Shown: positions 60,028 to 64,000 of the stretch, in pieces
How positions within the stretch are numbered: position 1 is the stretch's first letter
How the letters are laid out: every line of letters starts with the position of its first letter
Source: Deltaproteobacteria bacterium
Lineage (GTDB): Bacteria; Desulfobacterota; Desulfuromonadia; Geobacterales; Pseudopelobacteraceae
Direction of reading: 5' to 3'
NCBI GenBank assembly: GCA_021780495.1
Contig: JAJXYO010000027.1
Location: forward strand, 114,507 to 178,506
DNA: 64,000 nucleotides
The notes under the pieces: generated by a model
Databases searched by the model: none
What the model was told of the DNA's origin: nothing
Seen by the model: the letters and a program-made list of their open reading frames with translations, nothing else
Made by a program: the position numbers and the translations under genes

Positions 60028-62523
60028 TCATTCTTCTGCCTGTTCCCGCAGGAATACGGCCGGCTTGGCCCGCAGGACCGAGAGCGAAGCTGCGAGACCA
60101 ACGGCAATGATCAGCAGCGTCGTTGTCAGAACCATTGCTAGACTGACAGCCGCGAATGGTTGGCAGGGAACCTCCAGCGCAAATCGGCAGATGATCCAAC
60201 TGCCGGTCTGGGCCAGCACCAGGGCACTTGCGGCGCTTGCCAGCCCGAGAAATAGGTTCTCGGCAGCAAAGGTCGCCAGGACGAACCGGCTGCGGGCACC
60301 CAGGATTGTGTAGAAGACCGCCTCCCGAATGCGGGCGGTACGCGTAGCGATGACGGAACTGACAACGATCAGGACACCGGCGATGACGCTGAACAAGGTA
60401 AAGAAGCGTATGATCGTCGAAAGCTTTTCCATGATCCTGGCAAAGATCGCAACCGTTTCCGTCAGGTTAATAACCGTCACGTTCGGGAAGCGGGTTACGA
60501 TCCGGTTCTGGAGCGAGGCAATGCGTTGCCTGTCCACCCGAACGGCTGCGAAGTATGTCTGCGGGGCGTCCTTGAGGTCCTGGTCCGGAAATACGAAGTA
60601 GAAATAGGGCTGGAGAGCCTGCCGGGAACTGGTACGGATGCTCGTTATCCGAGCTGACAGGGGAAGCCCCTGGATGCGGAAGGTGATGGTATCACCGATG
60701 TGCAGATCCCGCATCTTCAAGACCGTATCCAGCACCGAGACCTGAAGTCCGGACCACTCTTTGCGAAAGAGAGCACCGCCCGCTACAATCCGCTCGTCCT
60801 GCAGGAGCTGATCCCGATAGGTCAGATTGAACTCTCTACCCAGGTTGTCGCTCCGTTTTTGACGTTCTTTCTCCCGATCCACCTGGACGCCGTTGACGGC
60901 GATAACGGAGCCCCTGACAATGGGATAGTAGATGGTATCGATATTGAGCAAGCGGGCAAAGTCGGCCTTCTGTCCCGGCTGAATGTCAATAAAGTACAGA
61001 TTGGGTGACGAGGGGGGATAGGATTGAACAAAGGTCGTATCCAGGTTTTTCTCGACGAGAGTAATGGAGAAGATGACCGCCAGGGAGGCGGTCAGGGTAA
61101 CAATGGTCGACCGGGTGGCGTTGCCGGGCCGAAAGAGTCCTTTCAGCGCCTGGCGCAGGATCAGGTTTCGAGGCTGCTGCTGTCTGAGCAGCCACATGAT
61201 TCCCTCGGCGCAGAGCAGTGACACGAGAATCAGCGTGCACACCCCGAAAACAAAATACAGGCCGGTCTTCACCTCCCGGATACGCCAGACAACCATGACG
61301 AGCAAAAACAACAGGACAGCGCCAGCAGTGAACCAGACCGGTCTGTTACGAACCAAACGCTGTTCATCCTTGCCGAAGATGGCCCGGGGTTTCAATTCTC
61401 TCAAGCGGTAGATCGGCAGGATGGTGAAGAGGAACACGACCATAAAACCCAGGATGAGACCTTCCGCCACCGCACTGCCGGATATGGTCAGCTCCACTGA
61501 ATCGGGAAGCAACCCGCTGAATAGTTCGGGGAGCAGCATCTGCAGGAGAAAGCTGGCCACCAGACCGCAGAGCGTCCCGACCAGGCCGAGCATCAAGGCT
61601 ACAGCGATATAATGTCTGAAAATGAAGCGGCTCCCGGCCCCCAGCGCTTTCATGATTGCAATGGTCCGCTCCTGCTCTTGCAACAGGGCGGCCAGGGAAC
61701 TCTGGATGCCGATTCCTGCCAGGAGCAGGGTAAAGATTCCGATCAGATTGAGAAAGAAGAGCAGATTGTCGAAGAAACGCTTGACGCCCGAAGAGGCCGT
61801 CCGGTAGGTTTCAACCCGTTCCCGTCCCTTGACGGCCGAACGGCCCAGTTCTTTGGCCACGCGGTCGATGCCCTGCTGATCATTTACCTTGACCAGGATG
61901 GAGTAATTGACCCTGCTCCCCGTACCGACGAGTTTCAGAGCCGCGAGATCCGCTGCTGCAACAAAGATGCGCGGTCCGAGGGCAAAAAGGTTCACCGGCC
62001 GGTCGGGCTCGGCCTCTACGATATCCCGGATGGTCAGGACGGTGCTGCCTATCCTCAGCCTGTCGCCCAGCCGCAGATGCAGGCGGTCGAGGAGTTGTTG
62101 CTCCACAATAACGCTGCCCGCGGCAAGCACCGTACTGAACGCCCGCCCGGAAGCCAGTTTCACGCTGCCGTAGAACGGATAACCCGGTGCGACAACCTTC
62201 AGATCGCTGAGCAGAGACGCTTTGTTGTCCATGGCCCGCACGACCGAGTAAAACTCATAGACGCGGGCGGTCGTAAGCTCGTGCCGTTGCTCTGCGCCGG
62301 CCACGGCCTGGGTGAGTGCCGGCGAGAAGGGGGAGTGGGACGAGAGTATGATATCCGCGGCATGGAGAACGCGAGCGTCCCGCAGGAGTGAGGAATGGAC
62401 GCTGCGGCTGAAACTTCCCAGGGACACCAGCGTAACGACCGAAAGCGCTACACAGAGGACGAAGACGGTAGACTGGCGCACGGCCCCTCGAATCTGGCGA
62501 AACAGGAGCCGTGCGTTAAACAT
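60028..62523 (-). CDS. ybbP: ABC transporter permease, YbbP-like (FtsX fold)
   Basis: 831 residues from the ATG at 62523, which overlaps the ybbA stop by eight bases; an upstream TTG at 62541 is less likely. N-terminal membrane helix, a MacB-like periplasmic domain (~50-240), and two FtsX permease units with helices near 260-280, 310-345, 365-385, 415-450 and four more at the C-terminus (LGLASAASALVLAQTGSWII). It is full length. With YbbA it forms a type VII/MacB-like mechanotransducing ABC complex; proposed roles are lipid or hydrophobic compound handling, consistent with neighbouring tesA. Confidence 0.9.
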   Translation of the reverse strand: MFNARLLFRQIRGAVRQSTVFVLCVALSVVTLVSLGSFSRSVHSSLLRDARVLHAADIILSSHSPFSPALTQAVAGAEQRHELTTARVYEFYSVVRAMDNKASLLSDLKVVAPGYPFYGSVKLASGRAFSTVLAAGSVIVEQQLLDRLHLRLGDRLRIGSTVLTIRDIVEAEPDRPVNLFALGPRIFVAAADLAALKLVGTGSRVNYSILVKVNDQQGIDRVAKELGRSAVKGRERVETYRTASSGVKRFFDNLLFFLNLIGIFTLLLAGIGIQSSLAALLQEQERTIAIMKALGAGSRFIFRHYIAVALMLGLVGTLCGLVASFLLQMLLPELFSGLLPDSVELTISGSAVAEGLILGFMVVFLFTILPIYRLRELKPRAIFGKDEQRLVRNRPVWFTAGAVLLFLLVMVVWRIREVKTGLYFVFGVCTLILVSLLCAEGIMWLLRQQQPRNLILRQALKGLFRPGNATRSTIVTLTASLAVIFSITLVEKNLDTTFVQSYPPSSPNLYFIDIQPGQKADFARLLNIDTIYYPIVRGSVIAVNGVQVDREKERQKRSDNLGREFNLTYRDQLLQDERIVAGGALFRKEWSGLQVSVLDTVLKMRDLHIGDTITFRIQGLPLSARITSIRTSSRQALQPYFYFVFPDQDLKDAPQTYFAAVRVDRQRIASLQNRIVTRFPNVTVINLTETVAIFARIMEKLSTIIRFFTLFSVIAGVLIVVSSVIATRTARIREAVFYTILGARSRFVLATFAAENLFLGLASAASALVLAQTGSWIICRFALEVPCQPFAAVSLAMVLTTTLLIIAVGLAASLSVLRAKPAVFLREQAEE

Positions 62524-63196
62524 GGCCAGTGTTGGCGACAATCGTGCCGGCCTGGAGGGTGATAACCCGATCCGCGGTACGGGCGATCTCCAGGCTGTGG
62601 GTAACGAGAATCAAGGTCGTCCGGTGTTCGTGGTGCAGTTCTCGCAGCAGTTCCAGAACAGCCCAACCGTTTGCCTGGTCAAGGTTGCCGGTCGGTTCAT
62701 CGGCAAAGAGAATCTGCGGATCGTTGACCAATGCCCGGCAGATGGCGCAACGCTGCTTCTCGCCACCGGAGAGTTGGTGGGGGAAGCTGGTAGCCCGGCC
62801 GGAGAGCCCGACCCGCTCCAGGAGCCGATCCGCTTTTTCCCTGGCCTGGGGATCTCCGCGCAGCTCGGCCGGGAACATAACGTTCTCACGGGCCGTGAGC
62901 GAAGGGATCAAATGGAATGACTGGAAGACAAAGCCGAAGGTGGCGTTTCTGATTGGCGCCAGATCATCTTCAGTGAGATCGGTGATGTCCCGTTCGCCGA
63001 GCAGGACTCGACCGGCATCCGGGCGGTCGAGACCCGATAGAATCGAGAGGAGTGTTGATTTGCCGCTGCCGCTCTCGCCTTTGATGACGAGGAACTCACC
63101 CTCTGCCACACTGAGAACGATGCTGTCCAGGACCGTCATCCTGCGGCTGTCGATGGTATACGTCTTTGAAACCGAGCGGGCTTCGAGAGCGGGCAT
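62516..63196 (-). CDS. ybbA: ABC transporter ATP-binding protein, YbbA-like
   Basis: 226 residues from the ATG at 63196 (GGAG five bases upstream); the in-frame extension to 63253 has no signal. Walker A GESGSGKSTLLS, Q loop FVFQSFHLIPSLTARENVM, signature LSGGEKQRCAICRAL, Walker B ILFADEPTGNLD and H loop LILVTHSLEIA are all intact. It belongs to the LolD/MacB/YbbA group. It overlaps ybbP, showing one operon ybbA-ybbP-tesA. Confidence 0.92.
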   Translation of the reverse strand: MPALEARSVSKTYTIDSRRMTVLDSIVLSVAEGEFLVIKGESGSGKSTLLSILSGLDRPDAGRVLLGERDITDLTEDDLAPIRNATFGFVFQSFHLIPSLTARENVMFPAELRGDPQAREKADRLLERVGLSGRATSFPHQLSGGEKQRCAICRALVNDPQILFADEPTGNLDQANGWAVLELLRELHHEHRTTLILVTHSLEIARTADRVITLQAGTIVANTGHV

Positions 63197-63434
63197 GAAT
63201 ACTCCGTTAGGCAACTGGTGTGTACCGGCATCTGCCGTAATACATACCACCATTCGGTAGAATTGTGAAACAATCCTCTGCGCTGGTTCACGAGAGCACC
63301 GGCTGCTGTTTATTGAATTGCTTATATGGATTTGTTTTCGTATTTTAAGGGGAGGAATGATTTTTAGTCATCGGCCCAATCCTGCGCCGAAACCATACAA
63401 TCGAATTGAAACCTGCTGCCTAATGTGAGGTTCA

Positions 63435-63917
63435 ATGATGAACAGCCTTCGCATCATTACCTACAACATTCACCGCTGCATCGGTGGAGACCACAAGCTA
63501 GCGCCGGAACGTATTTCAGACGTAATTGCCGCCCACCAGCCGGATATCGTGGCGCTACAGGAGGTTGACTGCGGGCAGTCGCGGCCGACATCGTATGATC
63601 AGGCCGCCATCATTGCAGAACGTTTGGATTTTGAAACGATGTGGATCGAGAGAGAGCGTTGCGGAAATGCGATACTGAGTCGTTACCCGATGAAAAGGGT
63701 CAAAGCGGGTGGGCTGCATAAGCCCCGCAGATGGCATTCGCTGGCCAGACGGGGCGCACTCTGGGTGGAAGTTGAGGCTTTCGGTCTCCACATTCAGATA
63801 CTGAATACCCACCTCGGTCTTACCCACACATCACGCCACAACCAGGCAAAGGCGCTCGCCGGCCCGGAATGGTTCGGTCGTTGTCAAGGGAGTTGTCGCC
63901 TTTGTCCCGAATGCTAA
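63435..63917 (+). pseudogene. endonuclease/exonuclease/phosphatase-family gene, interrupted
   Basis: The ATG at 63435 (GAGG upstream) starts an EEP fold: RIITYNIHRCIGGD (Asn), VALQEVDCGQSRPT (metal Glu), MWIERERCGNAILSRYPM and QILNTHLGLTHTSRHNQAKA. After residue ~150 (GPEWFGRCQGSC) homology stops and the frame ends at 63917 with a foreign tail. The catalytic GDFN and SDH motifs are missing. The DNA beyond belongs to another gene on the opposite strand that looks like a transposase, so the gene seems to be interrupted by an insertion near 63880-63890. Inactive if so. Confidence 0.75.
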
Positions 63918-64000
63918 GCCGCTTTTTTCAACTCCAGGATCGCATGATCTTTGCTGTTTCTGGAATGGTTGAGAGTGACTACAGCAGGACGATCCCAGTT
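63914..64000 (-). mobile_element. C-terminal end of a probable transposase (partial)
   Basis: Minus strand from the window edge: WDRPAVVTLNHSRNSKDHAI then LELKKAA and TAG at 63914. Such a short basic C-terminus directly inside a broken EEP gene is best explained by an insertion sequence. The family cannot be assigned from 28 residues, and the terminal inverted repeat would lie just left of 63914, around TGTCAAGGGAGTTGTCGCC. Confidence 0.45.

Overview
The window reads like a chromosomal segment of a Geobacter/Pelobacter-type deltaproteobacterium (Desulfuromonadales). This is inferred from gene content: a pyrR-pyrB-pyrC-carA operon, a probable 'geopeptide' radical SAM locus, sigma-54 response regulators, a lysine-rich 35-residue protein and many secreted or outer-membrane proteins. 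No database search was possible, so names rest on motifs and recognisable family sequence.

Layout. 1-3760 (minus): pyrimidine operon pyrR-pyrB-pyrC-carA, led by what looks like a PyrR-binding attenuator, then the RNase-like YicC (3862-4740). 4845-5845: a DNA-binding protein and a Phd/RelE addiction module whose toxin has a one-base frameshift. 6284-13071: recC-recB without recD. 13363-15876: a tiny Lys-rich protein, HU, a DedA-like protein and a membrane protein. 16697-22527: secreted or surface proteins (lipoprotein, YjbH-like, DUF3494 ice-binding-like, CAP domain). 22754-25767: tail-to-tail histidine kinase / sigma-54 regulator pair. 25891-29625: hypothetical protein, cytoplasmic GH13 amylase, rhomboid-TPR-zinc-ribbon protein.

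The most unusual region is 30416-38082 (all minus strand). A 355-residue protein has an N-terminal chagasin-like (I42) domain and then 14 YGxP motifs, mostly Lys-Tyr-Gly-x-Pro. It is followed by a radical SAM/SPASM-TPR enzyme, a CheX-like protein, a huge fusion of a tyrosine-decarboxylase-like PLP enzyme with an S10 serine carboxypeptidase, and a conserved hypothetical protein. I interpret it as a ribosomal-peptide modification system of the XYG 'splicease' type, perhaps making a multi-headed alpha-keto-amide protease inhibitor. The function is inference; the domains are visible. A lipoprotein adenosine deaminase and a small secreted protein lie upstream.

41775-50922 (plus) holds the membrane part of a type VI secretion system (tssJ-K-L-M) and tssH/clpV. 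Between them only the 5' end of tssB survives, joined to an SH3-domain fragment, so the sheath, baseplate and tube genes are absent here. 51176-57440 has a lone receiver protein and a second tail-to-tail kinase/regulator pair whose kinase is co-transcribed with a binding protein and a TonB-dependent receptor; this regulator has GAYTHA in place of GAFTGA. 57522-58984 is a second RiPP locus: an unannotated 34-residue precursor, a terminator and a radical SAM maturase. 59321-63196 is tesA-ybbP-ybbA. At the right edge an endonuclease/exonuclease/phosphatase-family gene is cut short, apparently by a mobile element whose probable transposase C-terminus runs off the window.
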